NCBI GenBank assembly: GCA_905209725.1
Contig: CAJLTZ010000001.1
Span: 1-64,000 of the forward strand
DNA from: an uncultured Muribaculaceae bacterium
GTDB taxonomy: Bacteria > Bacteroidota > Bacteroidia > Bacteroidales > Muribaculaceae
Direction of reading: 5' to 3'
Length of the DNA: 64,000 bases
Shown: piece by piece, positions 17,750 through 26,353 of the stretch
Position numbering within the stretch: the first letter of the stretch is position 1
Layout: each line of letters begins with the position of its first letter
Notes under the pieces: generated by a model
What the model was told of the DNA's origin: nothing
The model's input: only the letters and a program-made list of their open reading frames with translations
Databases searched by the model: none
Position numbers and translations under genes: made by a program

Positions 17750-18262
17750 TTATTTCAAGCCGAGTTTGGCCTTCACCTGCGGGGTGACGTCAACCACCGG
17801 CGATGCGTAATAGAGAGTGAGCGAAGGCTCATAGTTCTCGATCATGCCGAAACCGCCCTCTTTGCCTACAGCCTCCACAGCGGTGCGCACTTTCTGGATC
17901 ACCGGCTGCATCAGCTCATTCTGCATTTTGGCCAGGTCCTGCTGGGCATTCTGCTCGAAAGCCTGCATCTTCTGATTCATGTCCTGCACTTCGCGGGTCT
18001 TGCGGTCCTTGATAGCCTGAAGCTCATCCGGCTTCATGGCCTGGAATTCATCATAGAGGCGTTTGAGTTCCTCCTGAAGACGTGCGAATTCGTCCTCATA
18101 TTTCTTTGATGCCTCGGCGAGTTTTTTCTGTGCGTCGGAAGTCTCGGGCATAGCCTGGAGAATCGAGTTGGTGTCGACAAGTCCGATCTTTACACTTTGC
18201 TGGGCGGATGCCCCGAAGAAAGGCAGGGCGATTGCCACTGCGAGCAAGATTTTCTTAAGCAT
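17750..18262 (-). CDS. OmpH/Skp-family periplasmic chaperone (second copy)
   Basis: The 170-residue protein has a signal peptide (1-20, cleavage after ASA) and the OmpH/Skp fold: a short strand KIGLVDTNSILQAMPE, long charged coiled-coil arms (about 40-130), and C-terminal beta strands ending VKAKLGLK. Skp holds unfolded outer-membrane proteins on the way to the BAM complex. It follows a paralogue by 36 nt and lies downstream of bamA, a conserved Bacteroidetes order. The two copies are clearly diverged, so they may differ in client set. Confidence 0.9.
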   Translation of the reverse strand: MLKKILLAVAIALPFFGASAQQSVKIGLVDTNSILQAMPETSDAQKKLAEASKKYEDEFARLQEELKRLYDEFQAMKPDELQAIKDRKTREVQDMNQKMQAFEQNAQQDLAKMQNELMQPVIQKVRTAVEAVGKEGGFGMIENYEPSLTLYYASPVVDVTPQVKAKLGLK

Positions 18263-18298
18263 TTCTGTATCTTGGTTATTTTTTTGTTAAATTTCCTT

Positions 18299-18814
18299 TT
18301 ATTTTGAATATCCGAGTTTATTGAGCACCTCATTGCTCACGTCGATACGCGGCGATGCAAACACGATGCTTTGGCTCGATGCGCGGTCAAAGATGGCCTG
18401 ATAGCCTTTTTCTTCCGCCACAGCCTTCACTGCATTATATACATCCTCCTGGATGGGCTTGATCAGCGACTGGCGCTTTTTATAGAGTTCTCCCTCCGGA
18501 CCGAAGTATTTATAGCGAAGGTCGGTGGCCTCCTTCTCCTTGGCCACAATCTCCTCCTCGCGTTTCTTTTTCTGGTCGTCGGTGAGGAACACCATGTCGG
18601 CCTGATAGTTCTTATACATTGTCTCGGCCTCCTTGGAGAGTTCGTTTACCTCCTTCTCCCAGCGCTGGCTCACCTGGTTGAGCTGTTCGTTGGCCATCTC
18701 GTATGCAGGCACATTGCGCAATACATACTCCATATCGATCAAGGCGAATTTCTGTGCTGAACAGCCGAGTGCTCCGGCCACAGCCAGCATCACAGCGAAT
18801 AGTATCTTTCTCAT
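18299..18814 (-). CDS. OmpH/Skp-family periplasmic chaperone (first copy)
   Basis: The 171-residue protein has a signal peptide (about 1-20). The OmpH pattern KFALIDMEYVLRNVPAYE is followed by a Lys/Glu-rich coiled coil with DDQKKKREEEIVAKEKEA, and the C-terminus is ASPRIDVSNEVLNKLGY. It is expected to escort outer-membrane proteins in the periplasm to BamA, encoded just upstream. A 178-nt gap separates it from the bamA stop; no convincing promoter was found there. Paralogue of the next gene. Confidence 0.9.
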   Translation of the reverse strand: MRKILFAVMLAVAGALGCSAQKFALIDMEYVLRNVPAYEMANEQLNQVSQRWEKEVNELSKEAETMYKNYQADMVFLTDDQKKKREEEIVAKEKEATDLRYKYFGPEGELYKKRQSLIKPIQEDVYNAVKAVAEEKGYQAIFDRASSQSIVFASPRIDVSNEVLNKLGYSK

Positions 18815-18992
18815 ACTCTTGTTTACTTTGTTAAAAATTAACGTCTATTTGCGGATAATGCCGCTAAAACGGCCTTTTCCTGAATGCGGCGCTCCTCATT
18901 TTCTAAGAACGAAAAACATCCGTCATAATTATAGACGTCTGGGCTATATGTTTGGTTTAATCAGACATGAGTCGCAGACATTGCAAGATAAG

Positions 18993-21662
18993 TTAGAACT
19001 CCTGGCCGAGCACGAAGTGGATCTGGCTGCCGCCCTTGCGTCCCCACACTTTGTCGAAACCGTATGCCCAGTCGATGCCGAGGAAGCCGAGCACGCTGAG
19101 GTATACACGGGCGCCGACGCCGGCCGAACGTTTCAGGTTGAAGGGCGAGAAGTCTTTCACCGATGTCCAGCAGTTGCCCGCCTCTGCGAAGGCAATTGCA
19201 TAGATGGTGGTGGAGGGCTGGAGAAGGAACGGGAAGTGGAGCTCGAGGGAGAATTTGCCGTAGGCGTAGCCTTCATAGCCCGAGGGAGTGAACTGACCGT
19301 TCTCGTATCCGCGCATGGCGATGGTCTCCGTGGCATAGGTGTAGGAGCCCGACATGCCGTCGCCGCCGAAATAGAAGGTCTCGAAAGGAGTCTTGAGATA
19401 TTTGTTCCATGACCCCAGCAGACCGAAATCGGCGCGTGTCATGAGCACGAGGGTCCATTTGCCGTCAGGGTCTGTGAGCGGAGTAAAGGTCTTGCTCTTG
19501 AAGCGGAGTTTCCAGTATTCAATCCATTTATAGAGCTGTCCGCGGGCTGCTTCTCGGGAACTGCTGTCCTGATTGAAATAACTTGCCTGTTCGGAGAGCG
19601 ACCTCCAGTCCTTGCGTCCGAAGAGAGAGGCGGGGGGAGTGGCGGTGAAATCAATCGAGAATTGTGATCCGCGGCGTGTATAGATCGGGTTGTCGATACT
19701 TGTGCGCGACAATGTCAGTCCTAGAGTAAGGGAGTTTGACGTACCGTTGCGCATATAGTAGAGGTAATCCCAGTTTTTCAGATAATACCAGCGGTAGGCC
19801 AGCTGAGCCTGGAACTGGAAATAGTCGTCGGGCCAGCTGAGTCGTGTGCCGAATCCCACGCTCACGCCTGCGAGCTGAAGCACCTTGTTGGGGTCGTAGG
19901 CATTCTGGATGGCATAGGAGGAATAGTTGGTATTATAGGAATACTGGTTCCATACTGCATTCTGATATGCGGAGCTCCAGGCATCGTTGTAGAATTGGGA
20001 GTTGATACCTGTGGAACGGCTGAAGTCTACTGATACGGCAAGTGAGTTGGGGCGGCTGCCTCCAATCCAGGGGTCGAAGAAACTGATTGAATAGCTTTGA
20101 TAATACTGGGCGTTGGTCTGCGCCGAGATGGAGAAAGTCTGACCGTCGCCTCGCGGTATTATGCCCCTGTAGCTCTTCGGATTGAAGAGGTTCTTCATCG
20201 AGAAGTTGGAGAATGATAGCGCGAGCTGTCCGGTGAGGCCGGTCTGTCCCCAGCCGAAGGAAAGCTGAATCTTGTCGTTGGCCTTCTGCTCGAGATTGAA
20301 CACGATGTCCACCGTGCCGTCATTCTCGTTAGGCATCGGGCGGATATCCATATTCTCCGGATTGAAATGGCCGCCGGCTGCGATCTCACGCGCCGAGCGC
20401 ATCAGGTCGCTCTTCGAGAAAAGCTCGCCGGGGCGCACGCGCAGTTCGCGGCGGATCACCTTCTCATACAATTGGTCGTTACCATTGATGATTACCTTGT
20501 TCACCTTTGCCTGCGGACCCTCGATCACACGCATCTGCAGCGCGATGCTGTCGCCCTTGATGCGCTCCTCAATGGGCACAAGTTGGAAGAAGAGATAACC
20601 GTTGTCGAGATAGAGGTTGGCCACGGCATCTTCATCGTCCATCGTGCGCTTGTTGAGCATCTTCTGGTTGTAAACGTCGCCGGGGTACATACCCAATATC
20701 ATATTGAGCGTCTCGGTGGGATAGACCGTATTGCCCACCCAGGAGATGTCGCTGATGTAATATTTCTTGCCCTCATCCACGTCGATGAACACGTCGACGC
20801 TCTTGTCGTCGTAGCGGGCCACGCTGTCGTGGGTGATTTTGGCGTCGCGGTAGCCGAGCTCGTTGTATTTGTCGATGATGCGCTGGAGGTCGTCCTCGAA
20901 GTCGCGCTCCACAAATTTGCGCTGTTTGAAGATGTTCAGCAGGTTGCCGCTCTCGTTGGTCTTCTTCATGGTGCGTTTCACCTTATTGTCCGAAAGCACC
21001 TGATTGCCCTTGACATAAATCTTGTGGACCTTGATCTTGCTGTTGCGGTTCACGTCGATGTTGAGGATCACCATGTTCTCCTTCGAGAGGTCGGGCTGTT
21101 CGATCACGCGCACCTGGGCATTCTTGAAGCCCTTTTTCGCATAATATTCTTCCACGAGTCTCTTCACCTGGGCGATGATATTGGGAGTGAGTTGTTGTCC
21201 CGACACCATGCCGAGTCGCTGTTCGATATCCTTTTTCTCGCCACCCTTCACTCCATTGAACCTCATTTCCGACATGCGGGGCTGCTGGTTGAGCACAATC
21301 TCGAGCCATGCCTTGTCGCCCGCAATCTTCTCCACGTTAATCTGCACCTTGGAATAGAGGCCCTGACGCCAGAAGCGGCGCACGGCATCAGTGATTTCCT
21401 GGCCGGGAATCTCAATTTTGTCGCCCACGGAGAGCCCCGAATATCCAATCACCACATAGTCCTCGGCATTCTTGATTCCCGACACCTTGACGCCTGCGAT
21501 TTCATAGGTCTTGGGCATCGGGGAATAAATGATGTCGGGATTGTAGATGGTGTCCACGGGGGCAGTGGGCTGTTGTTCCCCATCGAGCTTTATGTCGAGA
21601 GCCGAGGCTGACAGCGCAGCCAATGCGGCAAGGAGGATGAATATGGAGCGGATATGTTTCAT
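18993..21662 (-). CDS. bamA: Outer membrane protein assembly factor BamA
   Basis: The 889-residue Omp85 protein inserts beta-barrels into the outer membrane. It has a signal peptide (1-21), about five POTRA domains (about 50-470; for example IYVKGNQVLSDNKVKRTM and ISDISWVGNTVYPTETLNM), and a 16-strand barrel (about 480-889) with the lid-lock motif as MRGYENG. The protein ends in Phe, as expected for barrels. The start overlaps the end of uppS by 4 nt (ATGA), indicating translational coupling. The barrel has a Tyr/Asn/Ser-rich insert (about residues 550-600), typical of the larger Bacteroidetes BamA. Confidence 0.95.
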   Translation of the reverse strand: MKHIRSIFILLAALAALSASALDIKLDGEQQPTAPVDTIYNPDIIYSPMPKTYEIAGVKVSGIKNAEDYVVIGYSGLSVGDKIEIPGQEITDAVRRFWRQGLYSKVQINVEKIAGDKAWLEIVLNQQPRMSEMRFNGVKGGEKKDIEQRLGMVSGQQLTPNIIAQVKRLVEEYYAKKGFKNAQVRVIEQPDLSKENMVILNIDVNRNSKIKVHKIYVKGNQVLSDNKVKRTMKKTNESGNLLNIFKQRKFVERDFEDDLQRIIDKYNELGYRDAKITHDSVARYDDKSVDVFIDVDEGKKYYISDISWVGNTVYPTETLNMILGMYPGDVYNQKMLNKRTMDDEDAVANLYLDNGYLFFQLVPIEERIKGDSIALQMRVIEGPQAKVNKVIINGNDQLYEKVIRRELRVRPGELFSKSDLMRSAREIAAGGHFNPENMDIRPMPNENDGTVDIVFNLEQKANDKIQLSFGWGQTGLTGQLALSFSNFSMKNLFNPKSYRGIIPRGDGQTFSISAQTNAQYYQSYSISFFDPWIGGSRPNSLAVSVDFSRSTGINSQFYNDAWSSAYQNAVWNQYSYNTNYSSYAIQNAYDPNKVLQLAGVSVGFGTRLSWPDDYFQFQAQLAYRWYYLKNWDYLYYMRNGTSNSLTLGLTLSRTSIDNPIYTRRGSQFSIDFTATPPASLFGRKDWRSLSEQASYFNQDSSSREAARGQLYKWIEYWKLRFKSKTFTPLTDPDGKWTLVLMTRADFGLLGSWNKYLKTPFETFYFGGDGMSGSYTYATETIAMRGYENGQFTPSGYEGYAYGKFSLELHFPFLLQPSTTIYAIAFAEAGNCWTSVKDFSPFNLKRSAGVGARVYLSVLGFLGIDWAYGFDKVWGRKGGSQIHFVLGQEF

Positions 21663-22426
21663 AGAGCTTTTTCGTCTTCTATCTGGTCGCCCGTTTTTCC
21701 GAAGCGACGCTGGCGGTGCTGGAAGTCTTCGAGCGCGGCCACGAATTCATCTTCATTGAAGTCGGGCCAGAGGGTAGGGGTAAAATATAGTTCGCTATAG
21801 GCAATCTGCCAGAGCAGGAAATTGCTTATGCGGAGCTCGCCGCCGGTGCGGATAAGCAGGTCGGGGTCGGGCATTCCTTTTGTAGCAAGGGAATCGGAGA
21901 TAAGGTTTTCGTCGATGCTGTCGGGATCGAGTTTTCCTTCGGCTGCGAGGCCGGCGAGATTGCGCACAGCGCGTGTGATCTCCCAGCGGGAGGAATAACT
22001 CAGACATAGGCAGAGATTGAGCCCGTCGCAGTCCTTGGTGGCATCCACACCCTCCTGCAGGCTTGCAGCCACCTCCGCGGGGAGGCGGTCGATCTCGCCA
22101 AGCAGAAGGATATGCACATTGTTGGCGCGAAGTTCAGGCGTTTCGCGGCGGATGGTCCAGCCGATGAGATGCATCAGCAGTTCCACCTCGCGCTGAGGAC
22201 GGTTCCAGTTTTCGGTGGAGAAGGCGTAGAGCGTGAGATATTTCACTCCGAGGTCGGAGGCAAGGCGGGTGATGCGGGTCACGCTGTGCACGCCCTCAGC
22301 ATGCCCCTCGCTGCGGTCGCGCATGCGCTGCCTGGCCCAGCGTCCGTTCCCATCCATTATCACTGCCACATGGCGCGGAATCCGCTCCATGTCCAGACGA
22401 CTCATATATTTCTCCAGTTCACTCAT
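21659..22426 (-). CDS. uppS: Isoprenyl transferase (undecaprenyl diphosphate synthase)
   Basis: The 255-residue cis-prenyltransferase makes the C55 lipid carrier for peptidoglycan and O-antigen. The catalytic Asp lies in HVAVIMDGNGRWA near 19-31, and the signature RTGGELRISNFLLWQIAYSE is present near 200. The upstream gene encodes the DUF6089 barrel (23-nt gap); bamA overlaps its end by 4 nt. The order DUF6089-uppS-bamA-ompH is conserved in Bacteroidetes and links lipid carrier supply with outer-membrane assembly. Confidence 0.95.
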   Translation of the reverse strand: MSELEKYMSRLDMERIPRHVAVIMDGNGRWARQRMRDRSEGHAEGVHSVTRITRLASDLGVKYLTLYAFSTENWNRPQREVELLMHLIGWTIRRETPELRANNVHILLLGEIDRLPAEVAASLQEGVDATKDCDGLNLCLCLSYSSRWEITRAVRNLAGLAAEGKLDPDSIDENLISDSLATKGMPDPDLLIRTGGELRISNFLLWQIAYSELYFTPTLWPDFNEDEFVAALEDFQHRQRRFGKTGDQIEDEKAL

Positions 22427-22449
22427 CTCTGTCTCCGGTCAGTTTCGGT

Positions 22450-23130
22450 TCAATCTTTATAGTGACATTGCTCGCAACGCTTGCTGAATTCGTAGCTTAT
22501 CGTAATCGACAGCGTGGAATACCAGTCGGTGTTCTTCAGGAAGGAACTCTTTATCTCCATCGGATCCTTGAGGTCGGAACTGTCAAGACGGTCGGTGAAG
22601 GTCTTTTTCATCAGGAATTCCAGCCCTATGTTCCAGCGCAAGGCCGGTTTGTATTTGAAGCCGATGCCGAAAGGTATCGTGAGCGCGGCGCCGAATTTGT
22701 CGGCCTTCCATGCTGTCACGCTCAGGCCGGCCGTGATATAGGGTGTCCACCGTTTCAGTTTGCGGTAACTCTCCCCCATTCCATAATTGAAGAAATGGAA
22801 TTCCGCCATTTCCCCCAGTTCATAAAAAGTTGTTGAAAACTTGAACGAACGACCTTCGGGGAACACATTGTCCATCTTTGAGGAGTCGCCGCGCAGCGAA
22901 CCGAGGTAGAAATTGGTCTTGAAATTGAAACGGGGGTTGAGGATATATCTGAAGAGAATCTCCGCGTCCCAGCCCGGATTGGCCCAGAGGTTGGAGGAAT
23001 TGGCGTCGCCCAGATATCCGGTCATGCCGAATCCGGCTCCGATGTCGAAGCGGTAGTCTTCCTGTGCGCGGGCTTTAGGCGCCGACGCAAGAAGCATCAA
23101 CAGGGCTGATATCCAGAGGATTCTTTTCAT
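22450..23130 (-). CDS. DUF6089-family outer membrane beta-barrel protein
   Basis: The 226-residue protein has a signal peptide (1-22, cleavage after ARA) followed by alternating amphipathic strands typical of a small beta-barrel (DIGAGFGMTGYLGDANSS near 29-46; WNIGLEFLMKKTFTDRL later). A short C-terminal Cys pair (CEQC) lies seven residues from the end. DUF6089 proteins regularly precede uppS-bamA in Bacteroidetes; their function is not established, but context suggests outer-membrane biogenesis. Confidence 0.82.
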   Translation of the reverse strand: MKRILWISALLMLLASAPKARAQEDYRFDIGAGFGMTGYLGDANSSNLWANPGWDAEILFRYILNPRFNFKTNFYLGSLRGDSSKMDNVFPEGRSFKFSTTFYELGEMAEFHFFNYGMGESYRKLKRWTPYITAGLSVTAWKADKFGAALTIPFGIGFKYKPALRWNIGLEFLMKKTFTDRLDSSDLKDPMEIKSSFLKNTDWYSTLSITISYEFSKRCEQCHYKD

Positions 23131-23160
23131 TTGCGGATTTTTTCTCTTTGTTTTAATCGG

Positions 23161-24639
23161 TTAGAACACGGGTGCGAATGTAAGTCGGGTCAGCACTCCG
23201 CGCCATATCGAACTGTAAAGCTTGCCGTCGGGGTCATTGCCGCCTATCAGATAGATATAGGGGCAGGTCCAACTCACGATGCCATTGTCCACAGTGTGGG
23301 AAATGCGCATCGGGGCGCGCACCACGGGTGCTGTCTTCACCGTGCCGAGCACCACATTGTCGCAGTCGGAAAGCGCCGGGAAGCTTTCAGGAAGCTGCAT
23401 CGACGCCATCCCGCGCGACCAATGCACGGCATTGTCGTATGATATGAATACGGTGCGGTTGAAGGAGCCGTCGTTAAGCCGGCCACCCACAAGCATCCAT
23501 ACATTATATTCAGTCATCGCGCCTCCCGAGCTGGATGCCCGATAAGCATAATAGGGGATTATCGAAGCGCTGTCCACTGCCGGCACGCCCCCTTCCGAGA
23601 GTTTAATCCATTCGGTGCCGTCGAAGGCCCAGGTGGCAGAAGTGGCTGATCCATTGCGGAGTGTGCCTCCCACAAAGAATGCAACGGGGCTTGATGTCCA
23701 TTTGTTCTGAAGCGTCACGAAGTTGCTGTGGCCGCTCACGGGGAAGTCGCCGGGAATCTCCACGCTGTTGAGGGATTGCTGCGGATATTGTATAAATGAC
23801 ATGTTGTTGCCATCCTTCTTTAAGCCGAGCACGCTGTCGAGGTAAGGGCCGATAATCACCGACCAGCTCTGGCCGGCTGCCTGCCAGTTCTCGGCATCGG
23901 CGCTTTTGTAAAGTTGGCCATCGGCTGCCAGCATATAATAGTCGGCGGATGTGGATGTAAATGAGCGCACATCGGGCGTGAACGGCAACTGCAGTTGCTG
24001 TTTGTCCCAGCGGTTGGCCACAAGGTCTTCGCTTCTGGCGAGCGTATATGTGCCGTCGCTTTCGAGGATGAGCGTCACGGCCTTGGAGTCTTTCTGCACT
24101 GTTTTCTGGTTGACGGGATTGGGAAGACGCGACGGGAGAGTGGTCTGCGTCATGTCTACCCACACCAGGGAGTCGGCCACTTCGCGGTGAACATTCACGC
24201 GGATGTCGTAACTGCGGCGCATCTCGCCGTCGTTGGCCGTGAGAGTGAGAGTCACCTTGCCGCTGAAGTCGATTGAGTCGGTGGGATTGTTCTTATAGTC
24301 CACTTCACCTTCACGGGTGGTGCCGCCGCTCATTGTGATGATGGCGCTCTCCACCTTCGAACTGTATTTGATCACGGGCACAAGCTTATCCACGGGTGTC
24401 CCCTTGCGAAGAGAGTCGGCATTATAGATCACGCCGCGCTCCAGGTCGATGGAGAAATATGTGGAGTCCACGCCCTGCACCTTGCTGTCGAATTTGAGCG
24501 AGAAGGCGGTTACGGCCACATTGGCCGGATCCACATAAAGCTCCGAGTCCGACTCCTTATTGCAGGATGCAAGAAGAGAGGCTGCCAAAGTCAGGCCGCC
24601 GAGCGCCCAACCGGTTATCGTCGTTTTTATCACTGTCAC
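23161..24639 (-). CDS. DUF6242-like exported lipoprotein
   Basis: The protein is about 492 residues if started at the GTG at 24639. That start gives a good lipoprotein signal, with hydrophobic LTLAASLLAS before Cys26. An ATG frame back to 24738 would begin almost at the predicted transcription start and adds a Cys-rich, non-signal leader, so it was not used. The body has an N-terminal Ig/bacterial-surface-like domain (VAVTAFSLKFDSKVQGVD, about 37-54; later TLTANDGEMRRSYDIRV) and a C-terminal beta-propeller-like region (about 160-492), as in DUF6242 proteins. It opens the minus-strand run leading to DUF6089, uppS and bamA. GTG 24633 is an alternative start. Confidence 0.75.
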   Translation of the reverse strand: MTVIKTTITGWALGGLTLAASLLASCNKESDSELYVDPANVAVTAFSLKFDSKVQGVDSTYFSIDLERGVIYNADSLRKGTPVDKLVPVIKYSSKVESAIITMSGGTTREGEVDYKNNPTDSIDFSGKVTLTLTANDGEMRRSYDIRVNVHREVADSLVWVDMTQTTLPSRLPNPVNQKTVQKDSKAVTLILESDGTYTLARSEDLVANRWDKQQLQLPFTPDVRSFTSTSADYYMLAADGQLYKSADAENWQAAGQSWSVIIGPYLDSVLGLKKDGNNMSFIQYPQQSLNSVEIPGDFPVSGHSNFVTLQNKWTSSPVAFFVGGTLRNGSATSATWAFDGTEWIKLSEGGVPAVDSASIIPYYAYRASSSGGAMTEYNVWMLVGGRLNDGSFNRTVFISYDNAVHWSRGMASMQLPESFPALSDCDNVVLGTVKTAPVVRAPMRISHTVDNGIVSWTCPYIYLIGGNDPDGKLYSSIWRGVLTRLTFAPVF

Positions 24640-24749
24640 TATTATAGTGTTGTGTGTTAGGCAGAAACTTACTGGTTTCCGCCGGATTTCACATGCATTG
24701 CAAGTCTTTGTGCATCCTTTCGGCACGCAAAGACCCACCTTTTAACCTG

Positions 24750-24757
24750 CAAATTTA
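24750..24757 (-). promoter_or_regulatory. -7 element upstream of the DUF6242 lipoprotein gene
   Basis: TAAATTTG followed by CAGG on the minus strand fits the -7 consensus. It would start a transcript about 105 nt before the GTG at 24639, supporting the shorter protein. The -33 position is weak. Confidence 0.5.
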
Positions 24758-25002
24758 GCATTTATTGGCGAAATAGCGACTATAAAAGCATTATAAAATA
24801 TAATTTAAGATTTTTTAAGTAGCCTTTCAGCCCTCCCGATAAAGAGCTTTTCCGGCTCTAAGTCCACATCTTTCAACTAAAACAGGATGCATTTTTCACA
24901 AAAGCGTCACCTCTTAGGGGAAAGTTTCTCAAAAGCGACATCGGTAAGGGAATATTTGTAGATATCATTAGTTGTTAATAAATTCTAAATCAATCAGCAT
25001 TA

Positions 25003-25034
25003 ATTGTTGCTTAAATAATTTTAGGTTAATTTTG
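25003..25034 (+). promoter_or_regulatory. Promoter of the CMD/cupin gene
   Basis: ATTG (25003-25006), a 20-nt spacer and TAATTTTG (25027-25034) match the Bacteroidetes promoter pattern. The predicted 5' leader is about 85 nt. Confidence 0.65.
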
Positions 25035-25125
25035 TGAAGTGCATAAGGTTATTGCCGGATGCAGCGGTACAAGATTCCGCGACAACACTATTCCGCATTA
25101 CAGATTTTTTAACCCGACCGCCATA

Positions 25126-25944
25126 ATGAACAGAAAGATTCTAACAATTTTATTGTCTTGCATTATATCAATCAACGTTATGGCACAACAGAAAATAGTA
25201 CAGACTGCCGGACGCGACGCCCTTGGCGATTTCGCTCCGGAGTTCGCGCATCTCAACGACGACATCCTCTTCGGAGAAGTCTGGAGCCGCAACGACTTGC
25301 TCTCCCTGAGAGACCGTAGCCTTGTGACCATCACAGCGCTCATCAGCCAGGGCATCACCGACTCATCGCTCATGCATCATCTGCAGAACGCTAAAAAGAA
25401 CGGCATCACCCGCACTGAAGCAGCCGAGACAATCACCCACATCGCCTTCTACGCAGGCTGGCCTAAGGCTTGGGCCGCTTTCCGCCTCGCCAAAGAGGTA
25501 TGGAACGATGATATCAAGGGCGACGACGCTATGGCTCAGTTCCAGCGTGAGATGATATTTCCGATTGGCGAACCGAACACTGCCTATGCGAAATATTTCA
25601 AAGGCAAAAGTTATCTCGCCCAGGTATCCACAAAACAGATTCCCTTCGCCAATGTTACCTTCGAGCCCGGATGCCGTAACAACTGGCACATCCATAAGGC
25701 CGAGAAGGGCGGCGGTCAGATGCTCGTGGGCGTGGGCGGCCGCGGATGGTATCAGGAGGAGGGTAACCCCGCCGTGGAGATTCTTCCCGGCACGGTGATC
25801 AATATCCCTGCCAATGTGAAGCACTGGCATGGAGCAGCCAAGGATTCCTGGTTTGCTCACCTCGCATTCTCAGTGCCCGGCGAAATGACCGAAAACATTT
25901 GGCTTGAGCCCGTCACCGACGAAGAATACAACAAACTGAAATAG
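25126..25944 (+). CDS. Exported carboxymuconolactone decarboxylase-like / cupin two-domain protein
   Basis: The 272-residue protein has a signal peptide (1-20, cleavage after VMA), a carboxymuconolactone-decarboxylase (AhpD-like) helical domain (about 35-125; LSLRDRSLVTITALIS, ITHIAFYAGWPKAWAAF), and a cupin domain (about 150-262) with metal-ligand patterns WHIHKAEKGGGQ and VKHWHGAA. The CMD part lacks the CxxC redox pair of AhpD. The two domains occur together in many bacterial proteins of uncertain substrate. The ATG at 25126 was chosen because it opens the signal peptide; the promoter 90 nt upstream agrees. It stands alone with a strong terminator. Confidence 0.85.
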   Translation: MNRKILTILLSCIISINVMAQQKIVQTAGRDALGDFAPEFAHLNDDILFGEVWSRNDLLSLRDRSLVTITALISQGITDSSLMHHLQNAKKNGITRTEAAETITHIAFYAGWPKAWAAFRLAKEVWNDDIKGDDAMAQFQREMIFPIGEPNTAYAKYFKGKSYLAQVSTKQIPFANVTFEPGCRNNWHIHKAEKGGGQMLVGVGGRGWYQEEGNPAVEILPGTVINIPANVKHWHGAAKDSWFAHLAFSVPGEMTENIWLEPVTDEEYNKLK

Positions 25945-25952
25945 AAAGCGCC

Positions 25953-25981
25953 GTGCCCTCGCATATCGAATGCGGGGGCAC
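25953..25981 (+). terminator. Hairpin terminator after the CMD/cupin gene
   Basis: A 12-bp stem (25953-25964 with 25970-25981, one T-G pair) with a five-base loop begins 8 nt after the stop codon. The following sequence (AGTGTATTTATC) is only moderately T-rich, so efficiency may be partial. The Dabb gene starts 45 nt later. Confidence 0.65.
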
Positions 25982-26026
25982 AGTGTATTTATCGGATTTT
26001 AGGGTTTAACAATAAATTTGGGAACA

Positions 26027-26353
26027 ATGGTAAAACACATCGTTACATTTCAGATGAAGGGGACAAAGGAGGAGCGTCTCGCCGCTGCGCAGGATTTTGC
26101 CGCAAGGCTGAGGGCTCTTCCTGAAGTAATCGACGTTCTTGAGGCAATAGAGGTAGGCATAAATGAGAATCCGGCAGAAAACTGGGATCTGGTGCTCACC
26201 GCCACAGTGCCCACGATGGCCGATGTGGCCGTCTACGCCAATCATCCGGCACACGTGGCCGCCGCAGCATCCGCCAAGCCCCACATAGCCGCCCGCGCCT
26301 GCGTCGATTATTCCCACTCGATGGTTGCCGGTGGTTTGGAGGAGATGTCGTAG
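26027..26353 (+). CDS. Dabb (stress-responsive A/B barrel) domain protein
   Basis: The 108-residue protein is a single dimeric alpha-beta-barrel (Dabb) domain: [12 protein letters not shown] strand, [13 protein letters not shown] helix, [18 protein letters not shown], and a terminal [12 protein letters not shown] helix. The family contains small-molecule-binding or cofactor-free enzymes; the substrate is unknown. The ATG at 26027 follows the hairpin by 45 nt. Its last 46 bp overlap the 3' end of guaA on the other strand. Confidence 0.85.
   Translation: MVKHIVTFQMKGTKEERLAAAQDFAARLRALPEVIDVLEAIEVGINENPAENWDLVLTATVPTMADVAVYANHPAHVAAAASAKPHIAARACVDYSHSMVAGGLEEMS

Larger units (their letters stand above)
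24640..25125. other. Divergent intergenic region (486 bp)
   Basis: This AT-rich spacer separates the minus-strand DUF6242 gene from the plus-strand CMD/cupin gene. It holds a -7 box for the former (24750-24757) and a full promoter for the latter (25003-25034). Nothing else could be assigned to the roughly 240 bp between them. Confidence 0.6.

Noticed and set aside
20367..21611. Long open frame antisense to bamA (414 codons)
   Set aside because: It is the mirror of a firmly identified gene; the His/Leu/Val-rich translation is typical of antisense frames in GC-rich coding DNA and has no recognisable domain.
24640..24738. 33-codon N-terminal extension of the DUF6242 lipoprotein
   Set aside because: It would put a Cys-rich segment before the lipoprotein signal, and the ATG almost coincides with the predicted transcription start.
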